Below are positions 49,697-57,401 of a stretch of DNA of 64,000 nt, in pieces. Within the stretch, counting starts at the first letter, position 1, and each line of letters starts with the position of its first letter. The DNA is from Rathayibacter sp. VKM Ac-2759 (GTDB lineage Bacteria; Actinomycetota; Actinomycetes; Actinomycetales; Microbacteriaceae): NCBI RefSeq assembly GCF_009834225.1, contig NZ_CP047177.1, positions 1-64,000 on the forward strand. The letters run 5' to 3'. A program made the position numbers and the translations under genes. The notes below the pieces were generated by a model, which saw only the letters and a list, made by a program, of their open reading frames with translations, did not search any database and had not been told where the DNA came from.

Positions 49697-50119
49697 TCAG
49701 AGCGCGAGCGTGTGGAGCATGAGCACGGTGGAGCCGATGGGGGTGCCGAAGTCGGTGTAGTCCTGGGTCGCGCGGCGGTTGCTGATGAGGTCGAGGGCGA
49801 CCAACTCCTCCTCGGATTCATCGGTCATCGGGTCGGGGTCGTCGTCCCACGCTCGGAGCACGGTCCGGTCGGCGTCGAGGACTCGCCAGAGTCCCCAGAC
49901 TCCGGCGATGGGGCCGGTCGTCTCGTACTTGAACACGAGGGCGGTCGCGGTGGGCCAGCCGTGCGCGGCCGCGGCGACGATCAGCGCTCGTGCGGCGGCG
50001 GCGGTCGCGGCCTGGTCGCCGGAGGCGGTGGCGGCGTCGACGGCGGCTTGCGCGTCGCGCAGCGCCGGGGTGTGTCCCCACGCGTCGACGTCGACGGTGG
50101 GAGTCGTGGTGGTGGTCAT
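49697..50119 (-). CDS. Plasmid module protein, paralogue of the 61880 gene
   Basis: The 140-residue acidic protein starts with a Thr run (TTTTTPTVDVDAWGH), has an Ala-rich helical centre (AAARALIVAAAAHGWPTATALVFKYETTG) and a C-terminal part with EEELVALDLISNRRATQDYTDFG. It is nearly the same as the 149-residue protein at 61880-62329. It lies downstream of the first ParB-like gene, separated by a conserved hairpin. No family recognised; the duplicated pairing implies it works with the ParB-like protein. Confidence 0.75.
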   Translation of the reverse strand: MTTTTTPTVDVDAWGHTPALRDAQAAVDAATASGDQAATAAAARALIVAAAAHGWPTATALVFKYETTGPIAGVWGLWRVLDADRTVLRAWDDDPDPMTDESEEELVALDLISNRRATQDYTDFGTPIGSTVLMLHTLAL

Positions 50120-50151
50120 GGTGGGCCTTTCTGCAGAGTCGAGGCGGGAGG

Positions 50152-50179
50152 GCGGGGACCGGCGGTTGCCGGTCCCCGC
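50152..50179. other. Conserved hairpin between ParB-like gene 1 and its partner
   Basis: GCGGGGACCGGC pairs with GCCGGTCCCCGC, a 12-bp perfect stem with GGTT loop. The same stem with GGAT loop is found at the same place in module 2 (62364-62391). It may be an attenuator or RNA stabiliser between the genes. Confidence 0.75.
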
Positions 50180-50187
50180 GGAGCGGG

Positions 50188-51555
50188 CTAGCTGAGGCCC
50201 GCGGCGTCCGCTGCGGTGGTGTCGCCGGTGACGACCTGCTCGACCGGGGAGAGCGCGTAGCCCCAGGCCGCGAGCTGGCGGAAGTGAGCGGCGGCACGCT
50301 CGTCGCCGCGGCGCCACGACTCCTTGCTCGTGTTCGCCTCCGCGCCGCCGAGAACGACGGCCAGCGCGACCAGCCGGGCCTTCGCGGGGTTCGCTTCGAC
50401 CAGCGCGCCGAGAGCGTCGGCGTGGTAGCCGGAGGGCTGCGTGATCCCGAGGAGGGTGTGCGCGAGCGTGTTGCCGTTGCTCATCCCGGAGGACACCGAG
50501 AAGCGGTGCACGGTGAGGCCCAGGGCGATTACCCGGTCCGCGTCCTTCGGGAGGGTCTTGCGGGAGAGGAACGAGGCGATCCACTCGCGGCGGACCGTCT
50601 CGGCCGCGTTCCACGCCTTGTTGTTGGCGACGAGGATGCGCCGCTCGGCCTTCTGCTCGTCGGTCATCGGTCCGGCGGTGGTGCCGCCCTCTTTGCGAAA
50701 GCCCGCAGCTTGCGGGTCGGTGAGGTAGTAGCTGACATCGGCGCTCTTGCCGGTGAACACGACTCGGACGTAGGCAGCGCGTCCCTCGACGTTCTCGATG
50801 TCGGCGGGGTCCACCCGGGAGCCGTCCTCCTTGCGGAGGTCGCGGATGTGGGTGTGGCTGGTGTCGCCGTAGTAGACCTCGCTGTCGAGGATCGCGAATC
50901 CGCGGGCGGTCAGCTCGGCCTCCGCAGAGGCCTTGACCTGTGCGCGGGCTCGCTCGTCGCGGGCGCGCTGCGCGGTGTGGACGAACTGGGCGGGATCGGT
51001 GGTCGCGACCGTGATCAGCTGCGCGCGCGTCTGCTCGTCCTCCTCGAACTCCAACAGCACCGCGGCCTGGTCCAGGGTCAGCTCATGCTCGTGGAGAACG
51101 GACGTGACGGTCGCGGACTCCGCGACGGCCAGGCCCTTCTTCACGGTCGCGGTCTTGGTGCCGGTGCGCTTGGCGATCACCGCGGCGCTGACTCCTTCGA
51201 AGGAGAGTTGCGCCCACGCGGCGGTGCGGTCCGCGGTCGAGAGTTCGGCGCGCTGGTCGTTCTCGATGATCTGCTGGACGATCCGGTCGGCGGTCGTCTC
51301 GTCGCCCTCCACGACGTAGACCGGGATGGTGGCGACTCCGGCCTCGCGGGCGGCGAGGGTGCGGCGCTGTCCGGCGCGGACGATGACGTTGCCGTGCTCG
51401 TCGCGGCGGGCGAGAACAGGGGTGATGACGCCGTTCTCGCGGATGTTCGCGATGAACTCGGGCGTGACCGGGGCGCTGGTGCGCACGTTCGCCTCGATGA
51501 TGAGGTCCGCGGGTGCGACGTGCTGAATGGTCCCGGTTCCGGTGGTGATAGTCAC
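50188..51555 (-). CDS. ParB-like DNA-binding protein, copy 1
   Basis: The 455-residue protein has an N-terminal ParB/Srx nuclease-CTPase-like domain: LIIEANVRTSAPVTPEFIANI, GVITPVLARR and the RAGQRRTLAAREAG motif, followed by ENDQRAELSTADRTAA and a helix-turn-helix region (VSAAVIAKRTGTKTATVKKGLAVAES). The C-terminal half carries a long helical domain (NTSKESWRRGDERAAAHFRQLAAWGYALSP) not typical of chromosomal ParB. No ParA gene is adjacent, so partition is uncertain; KorB-like regulation is another possibility. It starts at GTG 51555. A paralogue is at 62399-63796. Confidence 0.88.
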   Translation of the reverse strand: MTITTGTGTIQHVAPADLIIEANVRTSAPVTPEFIANIRENGVITPVLARRDEHGNVIVRAGQRRTLAAREAGVATIPVYVVEGDETTADRIVQQIIENDQRAELSTADRTAAWAQLSFEGVSAAVIAKRTGTKTATVKKGLAVAESATVTSVLHEHELTLDQAAVLLEFEEDEQTRAQLITVATTDPAQFVHTAQRARDERARAQVKASAEAELTARGFAILDSEVYYGDTSHTHIRDLRKEDGSRVDPADIENVEGRAAYVRVVFTGKSADVSYYLTDPQAAGFRKEGGTTAGPMTDEQKAERRILVANNKAWNAAETVRREWIASFLSRKTLPKDADRVIALGLTVHRFSVSSGMSNGNTLAHTLLGITQPSGYHADALGALVEANPAKARLVALAVVLGGAEANTSKESWRRGDERAAAHFRQLAAWGYALSPVEQVVTGDTTAADAAGLS

Positions 51556-51599
51556 GATGGTTTCTCCTCAATCGGTGTGCGATCATTGAGGCGACAAGT

Positions 51600-51899
51600 C
51601 CCGTGGTTCTAGACCAACTACGGGGCTTTTGTCGTCTTCCTGATCGTTTTTCTTTGCCTCTCCGGCGAGTGAAAACCAATTGAGTGGAGCCGGCGGAGTG
51701 ACGGCTCTCTCGGGCGAAATAAGGGAGCTTGCGACCGCGTCCGAGAGAGACGGCACGCAGCCGGCGGAGCGAGATAGGTTGAAACCGCGGAGAGGTGAAG
51801 AAAACCTGGAAACGCGCCGCGTAGCGGCTCCCCGCTGCGGCGCTCCGTCGCCGCTGCGCGAGCGCGAGCTCGCGCCCCCGGAGGGGAACACCGGGGAGT
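51600..51899. repeat. Recurring intergenic block, copy A
   Basis: This GC-rich block upstream of ParB-like gene 1 begins with CTACGGGGCTTTTGTCG, continues with GATCGTTTTTCTTTGCCTCT at 51642 and includes GAAACCGCGGAGAGGTGAAG further on. Closely similar DNA occurs at 52805-53060 and 63840-64000. It probably contains the promoter and leader of the minus-strand operon; its + strand open frame is a shadow. Confidence 0.75.
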
Positions 51900-51919
51900 G
51901 CGAGGGGGTCACCCCTCGC
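51900..51919 (-). terminator. Terminator hairpin of the 51953-52783 operon
   Basis: GCGAGGGG and CCCCTCGC form a stem with a four-base loop, 34 bp beyond the stop codon at 51953. Confidence 0.65.
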
Positions 51920-51952
51920 GGCCGGCCCGAAGGCCGGTCCCGCCCCGCTGGG

Positions 51953-52513
51953 TCAGAGCCAGCTCTCCGACCAGCCCTCGGGCGGGACGACAGCGTGCGC
52001 CTCGCCCGTCCAGTGGACGTAGTAGAGCGTGCTGCCGTAGTCGTGATCCCCCGCAGTCATGTCCATCTGGCGGTTCTCGACGTCCGGCTCCGCACTGCTC
52101 CACCGGGTCGAGACGTCCACGGCGCGAAGCTCTCCCCCGTCGCTGACGAGTCGGGCGCAGACGGGGCACCGGAGTGCCTGGTAGGTCTCGCCGTCATCGG
52201 TCACGGTCTCGACCGTGAGGACCGGGGCCGCGGCCCACACCTGCTGGTGCAGGCTCTCGATCGTGGCGAGCATCGCGTCCGCGTTCGCGGCGGGACTGAG
52301 GAACGCGATCAGCGCGGCCGCGTAGTCGGTGCCGTCATCTATGACGGGGAACCCGCCCGGCGTGCCCTGCCCGGGCAGGGTGAGGGTATTGCGGACCTGC
52401 GCGAGGATCTCGGCGTCCGTGGCGGCGGCGTCCTCGTCGGACTCGTCGCGGCGCGTAGTGAGGATGAGGTCGAGCTGGGCCGGGGTGGCGCGGCCGGTGT
52501 CGGTGCGGGTCAT
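51953..52513 (-). CDS. Plasmid protein of unknown function
   Basis: The 186-residue acidic protein has a helical N-terminal half and a single CxxC pair (LRCPVCARLVSDGG) near residue 115, then aromatic-rich strands (STLYYVHWTGEAHAV). No signal peptide or membrane segment. It starts at ATG 52513, 12 bp after the preceding gene's stop, and both should be on one transcript. Not recognised; it belongs to the set of module genes between the recurring intergenic blocks. Confidence 0.7.
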   Translation of the reverse strand: MTRTDTGRATPAQLDLILTTRRDESDEDAAATDAEILAQVRNTLTLPGQGTPGGFPVIDDGTDYAAALIAFLSPAANADAMLATIESLHQQVWAAAPVLTVETVTDDGETYQALRCPVCARLVSDGGELRAVDVSTRWSSAEPDVENRQMDMTAGDHDYGSTLYYVHWTGEAHAVVPPEGWSESWL

Positions 52514-52525
52514 GGTCTGCTCCTC

Positions 52526-52783
52526 TCAGCGGGTGACGGTCTGGACGTGGCGGCGGATCGCGGCGCGGCGTGCGTACATGACGCACATGCGGAACGAGCC
52601 GCTGGTGAAGCCGTGCAACTCGTCGGAGTGCCACGCCTCCCACGTCCCCGACGGGCGGCGGGTGACGAGCACGGACGGCGTGGTCTTCGGGTCGGTGCCC
52701 TCGACGCGGACGCTGACCGCGCGGGTGTTCGCGAGGGTGAGATAGGTCTTCGCCGTGGTCTGCGGAACGGTGCTGGTCTGCAT
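52526..52783 (-). CDS. Small plasmid protein of unknown function
   Basis: The 85-residue basic protein includes RRPSGTWEAWHSDELHGFTS and ends with a helix rich in Arg (MYARRAAIRRHVQTV). ATG 52783 is chosen because it begins a sensible N-terminus (MQTSTVPQTTAKTYLTLANT); the longer frame upstream crosses the intergenic block. First gene of a two-gene unit. Confidence 0.65.
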   Translation of the reverse strand: MQTSTVPQTTAKTYLTLANTRAVSVRVEGTDPKTTPSVLVTRRPSGTWEAWHSDELHGFTSGSFRMCVMYARRAAIRRHVQTVTR

Positions 52784-52804
52784 GGTCTGGGTGCTCCCTC
52801 TGGC

Positions 52805-53060
52805 TGATCGTTTTTCTTTGCCTCTCCGGCGGGGAAAACCGTTTGAGTGGAGGCGGCGCAGTGACGCCGCTATCGGGCGAAATAAGCCCGAAGGGCGCGT
52901 CCGATAGCGGTGGCACGGAGCCGATGGAGCGAAATAGGTTGAAACCGCGGAGAGGTGAAGAAAACGCGGAGAATGGGCCGCATCGCGGCCTCCGATTCGC
53001 GGCGCTCCGTCGCCGCTGCGCGTGCGGAGCTCGCGCCCCCGGAACGGGATGCCGGGGAGT
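52805..53060. repeat. Recurring intergenic block, copy B
   Basis: This block shares with copy A the GATCGTTTTTCTTTGCCTCT start, the GGGCGAAATAAG segment, GAAACCGCGGAGAGGTGAAG and the GCTCGCGCCCCCGGA end. It lies upstream of the gene at 52783 on the minus strand and presumably carries its promoter. Confidence 0.75.
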
Positions 53061-53080
53061 GTGAGGGGGTCGCCCCTCAC
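53061..53080 (-). terminator. Module terminator hairpin
   Basis: GTGAGGGG/CCCCTCAC stem with a four-base loop, identical to the hairpin at 61825-61844. Confidence 0.65.
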
Positions 53081-53145
53081 GGGCCGGCGGCGCCGGTCCG
53101 CCCGCTCGAGCGGCCGGTGTCAGCGTCGGGTGCGACGATGGGAGC

Positions 53146-53304
53146 ATGTGGGAGCTGGCACACCGGACGCGCGCGGAATCGGCATCGACGGTGGTGCGCA
53201 GCAGCGCGGCGACGAGCGCCGCGGCGATCGCGGAAGTGCGCGCGGCGATCCCGGAGGATCACGTCATCTTGTACGTGCTCCGGGTCGACGGCGGCTCGGA
53301 GTAG
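53146..53304 (+). CDS. Possible 52-residue protein
   Basis: A short + strand frame from ATG 53146 encodes a helical, Ala/Arg-rich peptide ending in HVILYVLRVDGGSE. GGGAG sits just before the ATG. Its stop is three bases from the stop of the convergent membrane gene at 53308. Too short for strong support. Confidence 0.4.
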   Translation: MWELAHRTRAESASTVVRSSAATSAAAIAEVRAAIPEDHVILYVLRVDGGSE

Positions 53305-53307
53305 GGA

Positions 53308-53643
53308 CTACTCCGCTGCGGTGCGCGCCGCGCTCTCGCGTTCGGTCGCGACGCGGACGATCCCGCGCAGCACGGGCAGCAGGCCCACCAGCAGGGCGAC
53401 GTAGGCGACAGTCGCGAAGATGCGTCCGGGAAGCCAGTTGGTGCCGTCGACCCACATGGAGGCGATCAGGGAGCCGACGCCGACCTCGATGGTGACGTAG
53501 ACGCGCACGAAGTCGCGCGCGTGCTTCTGGGTTCGGATCGGCAGGTGCCGGTTCGGGATGCGCGCCAGCAGCACGGCGCCGGTGACGAAGAGGGCGACGG
53601 CGATCACGGCGAGGACGTTGGGGAGGAGGGAGTCGTACAACAT
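53308..53643 (-). CDS. Three-span membrane protein
   Basis: The 111-residue protein has three hydrophobic helices (VLAVIAVALFVTGAVLLA, VYVTIEVGVGSLIASMWV, IFATVAYVALLVGLLPV) and a charged C-terminus. ATG 53643 is used; an in-frame start 12 codons upstream overlaps the SSB stop region. It is the last gene of the NrdH-SSB operon. Function unknown. Confidence 0.7.
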   Translation of the reverse strand: MLYDSLLPNVLAVIAVALFVTGAVLLARIPNRHLPIRTQKHARDFVRVYVTIEVGVGSLIASMWVDGTNWLPGRIFATVAYVALLVGLLPVLRGIVRVATERESAARTAAE

Positions 53644-53656
53644 CGCTTCTCTCGAT

Positions 53657-54385
53657 CTACTCGGCCGCGGGAGCGGCACTGCGGCGCGGGGTGCGCTGCG
53701 CAGCCGTCGTGACGACGGCGGTCGCGCGGGTGAGGTTGGGGCCGATCGCGTCGGCCTCGATCACTCGGCCGGTGCGGCGGTTCTCTCCCTCACCCCAGGC
53801 GACAGTGTGCTCGTAACCCACGACAATCACGCCGTCGCCCTTGTGGAGGGAGGCGAGCACGTGCTCGCCCAGCTCGAACTTCGCTTCCACGAAGTGCGTC
53901 GTCGGGGCCTCGTGCGCGGTCCACTCCCCTCCGCGGAACTCGCCGGTGTTCTCGATCACGCGTAGTTTCACGATCTGCACGCGCCCGGCCTGCACGGCCT
54001 CGGGGTCGGTGGCGAGGTTCCCGGTGATCGTCCTGGTGCTCATCTGTCTTCTCCTGCTCGTTCGGTTCGTGGGTCGTCCCGTCGACGTCGGCGGGATCTC
54101 GTTCGCGGCGTCGGCCGCGGGGGTGTCGGTGGGGGGCGTCTCGATGCCCCAGGACGCGAGGGCGTCGCGTCGGGTGACCTCGACGGGCGGCTCGGACAGC
54201 GCCCTGCGCTGTTCGAGCTCGGCGCGCGTCACGGCGACGCTCGAGAGACGCCGCTCGTCGCCGTAGGCGAGGCGGTAGTACCGATCCGCCTCGTTCTCCA
54301 ACCAGTCGACCTCGCCTTGACGGTCCGCGCGCCCAGCGAGGTACCCGGCCCGGTAGTCGTCGCCGGTGACGTCCGGGCCGGTCAC
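53657..54385 (-). CDS. ssb: Single-stranded DNA-binding protein with an N-terminal extension
   Basis: The 242-residue reading frame joins an upstream acidic/helical domain of about 114 residues (YRAGYLAGRADRQGEVDWLE, then ADRYYRLAYGDERR) to an SSB OB-fold domain beginning MSTRTITGNLATDPEA and continuing TTHFVEAKFELGEHVLASLHKGD and VVGYEHTVAWGEG. The GTG at 54385 overlaps the nrdH stop as GTGA, arguing for translation from there. An internal ATG at 54043, preceded by AGGAG, would make a 128-residue SSB alone, so two products from one gene are possible. The usual acidic SSB tail is missing. Confidence 0.8.
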   Translation of the reverse strand: MTGPDVTGDDYRAGYLAGRADRQGEVDWLENEADRYYRLAYGDERRLSSVAVTRAELEQRRALSEPPVEVTRRDALASWGIETPPTDTPAADAANEIPPTSTGRPTNRTSRRRQMSTRTITGNLATDPEAVQAGRVQIVKLRVIENTGEFRGGEWTAHEAPTTHFVEAKFELGEHVLASLHKGDGVIVVGYEHTVAWGEGENRRTGRVIEADAIGPNLTRATAVVTTAAQRTPRRSAAPAAE

Positions 54386-54612
54386 GCTGCGTGCTTCTCG
54401 ATGAGGTCGGGACGGAAGCCCGACCAGTGGTCCTCGTCGCTCGCGACGACCACTGGGGCGGCGGAGTAGCCCAACTCCTCGGTGATGTACGCGAGGGCGG
54501 CGGGGTTCGTCGTGATGTCGACGGTGGTGTACTTGATGCCCTTCTTCTCGAGCACCCGGTAGGTCATGGTGCACTGCACGCACGACGGCTTCGAGTAGAC
54601 GGTCAGAGCCAC
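54382..54612 (-). CDS. nrdH: NrdH-like glutaredoxin
   Basis: The 76-residue redoxin has the CVQC active site at residues 11-14 (SKPSCVQCTMTYR) and the C-terminal WSGFRPDLI motif that distinguishes NrdH. NrdH supplies electrons to class Ib ribonucleotide reductase; on a plasmid it may assist nucleotide supply during transfer or replication. It overlaps the upstream gene by 10 bp and the ssb-type gene by four. Confidence 0.93.
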   Translation of the reverse strand: MALTVYSKPSCVQCTMTYRVLEKKGIKYTTVDITTNPAALAYITEELGYSAAPVVVASDEDHWSGFRPDLIEKHAA

Positions 54613-54911
54613 GGGCCCTCCTTCGTCCAGTAGTCCGCGTGAGCGTCCACCTCATCGAGGTCACCCTGCATGGAGTGAATCAAGAGCCACCAGTCGACGG
54701 CCGCGTGATGACCGGCTTTCTCGAGCATCTGCGCGATCACGGTCACCTTCGCGCAGGAGAGGGTCGGCGCGATCGCCCTCGCAACGTCCACGCTTGCGAG
54801 AGCCGCGGCGTAAGCGTCAGCGGCGGCGAGGAACGTGGCGACCGCTTCGCTGTAGCCAGCATCGGCGGCGAGATACGCCGTGACGGCCTCGGTGTTCTCC
54901 GGCTCGGTCAT
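54603..54911 (-). CDS. Small acidic plasmid protein, paralogue of the next gene
   Basis: The 102-residue acidic protein has a helical, Ala-rich first half and a second half with LSCAKVTVIAQMLEKAGHHAAVDWW and DEVDAHADYWTKEG. The same pattern (L-x-C-A, then A-x-x-L, then W, then DxHxxxT/H-x-EG) appears in the protein at 54908-55165, so the two are tandem paralogues. Function unknown. Confidence 0.7.
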   Translation of the reverse strand: MTEPENTEAVTAYLAADAGYSEAVATFLAAADAYAAALASVDVARAIAPTLSCAKVTVIAQMLEKAGHHAAVDWWLLIHSMQGDLDEVDAHADYWTKEGPWL

Positions 54912-55165
54912 CGCCGAATTCCTTCCTGAGTGTGGTGGGCGTCGCCCTCGTCGTCGTCCGTGGCGTGCTCCTTGATCCAGAGGTCCGCGGCCTCGTCTCG
55001 TCCGAATGCTCGCAGGAGTCCGGCCAGCGCGTCGACCTCCGCGCAGTTGAGGCGCGGGGCTACGTCGACGGCGGTGTCTCCGCTGAATACGGATGCGAAC
55101 TCTGCCATCGCGTCGAGGAGGGTCGGCTCCTGGGGCGTGGGTGCGGTGCTGATCGTGTCGGTCAT
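54908..55165 (-). CDS. Small acidic plasmid protein
   Basis: The 85-residue protein contains RLNCAEVDALAGLLRAFGRDE and DDEGDAHHTQEG, aligning with the paralogue at 54603-54911, which it overlaps by four bases (ATGA). ATG 55165 follows GAGGAACCC. No domain was recognised. It belongs to the operon that leads into nrdH and the SSB gene. Confidence 0.7.
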   Translation of the reverse strand: MTDTISTAPTPQEPTLLDAMAEFASVFSGDTAVDVAPRLNCAEVDALAGLLRAFGRDEAADLWIKEHATDDDEGDAHHTQEGIRR

Positions 55166-55180
55166 CGTGGGTTCCTCCTC

Positions 55181-55308
55181 GGTGGTGGTGGGCGGGTCAG
55201 TGCTGCTCGGAGCGGGTCAGGGTGTCCATGAACGTGACGCCCTCGGTGGTGGTGGGCGGGTCAGTGCTGCTCGGAGCGGGTCAGGGTGTCCACGAACGTG
55301 ACGCCCTC
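55181..55308. repeat. 64-bp tandem duplication
   Basis: Units 55181-55244 and 55245-55308 differ at one base by eye. The right unit holds the last 16 codons of the gene at 55261-55464, and the left unit repeats them beyond its stop codon. Confidence 0.9.
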
Positions 55309-55464
55309 GGTGCCGGGGATCGTGGCGGTGTGAGCGAGTGCCCACCCGTTGCGTGCGAGGCCCGAGAGGTCAACGTCGCGCTCGGTGATCCGGCGCAACT
55401 GGCTCTGCACCCCGTCCTCGTTCGCGGCCGGGACGAAGGTGCTGACGGTGGTGATCTGCTGCAT
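55261..55464 (-). CDS. Small plasmid protein of unknown function
   Basis: The 67-residue protein contains the segment TFVPAANEDGVQSQLRRITE and ends TFVDTLTRSEQH. ATG 55464 is preferred because AGGAAGAGGAAG lies upstream; an in-frame start at 55482 is possible. Its 3' end has been copied by the 64-bp tandem duplication. It is the first gene of the operon running to the NrdH and SSB genes. Confidence 0.65.
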   Translation of the reverse strand: MQQITTVSTFVPAANEDGVQSQLRRITERDVDLSGLARNGWALAHTATIPGTEGVTFVDTLTRSEQH

Positions 55465-55479
55465 GTTCTTCCTCTTCCT

Positions 55480-55858
55480 CATCGTTTTTTGCCGTGATTC
55501 TCAATCAGGTTTGTCAAGCCAGCGGGGGTGGTCTGGCTCGCCTGTTCTTCCTTCTCTCCCAGCGTTTTTTTGCCTGGAAGGCACGTAGTGCCGAGCAGAG
55601 GCGGAGGCGGGAGCGCAACCCGGAGGGCGGCGGAGGAGAGGTTGTCGGCGCGATGTGAGGGAGCGCAGCGACCGCGTGGCGGGAACCTCGGAGGAGCCGG
55701 CCGCGCAGCGGCTTGCGTGGACGCCGCAGGCCCGTACGCTGCCGAAGGCTTCCAGGCAAAAATGCGCGCAGCGCACACCACAGCGCCGACCGAGGTCGGC
55801 GTCTGCTTGCTCGCGGAGACTTCCGCCGAGGGGGTTCGATCGGCCAGAGGACGAGCCT
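55480..55858. repeat. Recurring intergenic block, copy D
   Basis: This leader-like block contains the T-runs CATCGTTTTTTGCC and CAGCGTTTTTTTGCCTGGAA, the segment GAGGGAGCGCAGCGACCGCG at 55657 and GCCGAAGGCTTCCAGGCAAA at 55741. The last two recur at 61577-61598 and 61681-61700. It probably carries the promoter of the minus-strand operon starting at 55464. Confidence 0.65.
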
Positions 55859-56150
55859 CTACTGGGAGGCTGTCTGCTCTTGAGCAGGAGCGCGCCGAGT
55901 GGCGTCCGCCTCGTGGCGATACAGCGAAGCCCGATCCCACCTGACGAGGTGGCCCGGATCCTCAGCAGTACGGCCGCGGGTACCGTTCCCTGGCGGTCTG
56001 CGTGCTCGTTCGCCTCGGTCTGCGCGGGGATGGAGAGCAGCGCGCTGCCTCGGGCCTTCACGCGAAGGAGCGCGCAACGGATCGTCGCTCTCGCTGAAGC
56101 CGCCCGCCGCGCGGATGCTCTCCCAGCGATCTTCTCGCCTCGTTGAACGT
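55859..56150 (-). pseudogene. Broken serine resolvase fragment
   Basis: The end of a minus-strand frame stopping at 55859 reads GRTAEDPGHLVRWDRASLYRHEADA, which aligns with GRTAEDAARLVGWSRATLYRH of the TniR resolvase at 31012. The rest of the resolvase (catalytic domain with RVST) is missing and the upstream translation is scrambled. It lies at the left edge of the cargo region. Confidence 0.6.
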
Positions 56151-56212
56151 CCGCGACTGCTGTGTCGTGTCCTCGGTGGGACCACCTCGGCCCCCGCACT
56201 ACAGGAGGCATC

Positions 56213-56740
56213 ATGCTCAAGCGAATCGCGACCACTGTGACCACTGCGGCGTTCGCCGCCGTCCTTCTCGCCGGATGCTCGACGGCCGCCGGCTCGGCCG
56301 CCTCGTCGGAAGCGCCGGCCGACAGCCCTTCCGCCACCGCCTCCGCCTCCGCTGAGACGGCGGCTCTCACGACGGCGTCCTCGCCGCTGGGCGAGATCAT
56401 CACGGACGAGGCCGGCTACACCGTCTACACGTTCACGAAGGACACGCAGAACTCGGGCAGCAGCAGCTGCTACGACGAGTGCGCCACGACCTGGCCGGCC
56501 GTGTCGGCGTCCAGCACGACCGCCGCGGATGGGATCACCGCAGAGGTCGGCTCGATCACGCGCACCGACGGGACGACCCAGCTGACCGTCGACGGATGGC
56601 CGGTCTACCGGTTCGCGAAGGACACCGCACCGGGCCAGGTCAACGGGCAGGGTGTGAAGGACGCCTGGTACGTCCTCCTCCCTGACGGCACGACGAACAA
56701 GGAAGCTGCGGGCATGAGCACCTCCACCCCGGCGTCCTGA
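56213..56740 (+). CDS. Secreted-repeat lipoprotein (COG4315 family)
   Basis: The 175-residue product has a lipoprotein signal peptide ending LLAGCST and a Ser/Ala-rich linker, followed by two repeats of the COG4315/Lipoprotein_15 type: EAGYTVYTFTKDTQNSGSSSCYDECATTWPAV and, degenerate, VDGWPVYRFAKDTAPGQVNGQGVKDAWYVL. Cys residues in SSCYDECA may form a disulfide. ATG 56213 follows AGGAGG. In actinobacteria such proteins are often controlled by an adjacent ECF sigma/anti-sigma pair, as found here. Confidence 0.9.
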   Translation: MLKRIATTVTTAAFAAVLLAGCSTAAGSAASSEAPADSPSATASASAETAALTTASSPLGEIITDEAGYTVYTFTKDTQNSGSSSCYDECATTWPAVSASSTTAADGITAEVGSITRTDGTTQLTVDGWPVYRFAKDTAPGQVNGQGVKDAWYVLLPDGTTNKEAAGMSTSTPAS

Positions 56741-56882
56741 TGCGCCGGCGACCCGTCCCCGCGCGCAGCGAAGCGCATCGCCCGGACGGGTCGCCGGTTC
56801 TCGACAGGCAAGGACCGGAAGGGATGACCCGCAGTGATCGGAGCAACCGAGATGACGGAGTGCGCCGTGGCGCTTCGAGGCG

Positions 56883-57401
56883 GTGAGCACTGTGCCCCGC
56901 CCCGTCGATGAGCTCCTGGCGGCGCTATACGAGAGTCACGGCCCGGCGCTGCGGCGCTTCGTGCAGAACCTCACTCGGAACGCGGCGCTGACGGAGGACG
57001 TCGTGCAGGAGACGATGGTCCGGGCCTGGCAGCGCCCGCAGGTCCTCGAACGCGACGCCGACGCCGCTCGCGCGTGGCTGTTCACCGTCGCCCGCAACCT
57101 CGTCATCGACGACGCCCGCTCCGCTCGGAGCCGACGCGAAGTGCCGGCGAAGGACGAGGACGGCGGCGGCGCCGTCCCCGATCACACCGACGCAGTCCTG
57201 GACAGCATCCTCGTCGCCGACGCTCTCGCATCGCTGTCGGTGGAGCATCGTCGGATCGTGGTGGACGCGTACTTCCTCGGACACACCGTCCCCGAGATCG
57301 CCCGCCGGCACTCCATCCCCGAGGGAACAGCGAAATCTCGATTGCACTACGGACTGCGCGGACTGCGACTGGCTCTGCAGGAAAGGGGCGTCACCCGATG
57401 A
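56883..57401 (+). CDS. ECF RNA polymerase sigma factor (SigK/SigL-like)
   Basis: The 172-residue protein has sigma region 2 (LLAALYESHGPALRRFVQNLT, then EDVVQETMVRAWQRP and WLFTVARNLVIDDARSARSRR) and region 4 (SLSVEHRRIVVDAYFLGHTVPEIARRHSIPEGTAKSRLHYGLRGLR). It starts with GTG 56883 and overlaps its anti-sigma gene by four bases (ATGA). It probably directs transcription of the upstream lipoprotein gene and itself in response to an envelope or redox signal. Confidence 0.93.
   Translation: MSTVPRPVDELLAALYESHGPALRRFVQNLTRNAALTEDVVQETMVRAWQRPQVLERDADAARAWLFTVARNLVIDDARSARSRREVPAKDEDGGGAVPDHTDAVLDSILVADALASLSVEHRRIVVDAYFLGHTVPEIARRHSIPEGTAKSRLHYGLRGLRLALQERGVTR

Noticed and set aside
49990..51612. 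540-codon plus-strand frame over ParB-like gene 1
   Set aside because: Antisense shadow of the ParB-like gene, with no motif.
56162..56212. Upstream start for the secreted-repeat lipoprotein
   Set aside because: The ATG at 56213 has AGGAGG upstream and begins directly with the signal peptide.
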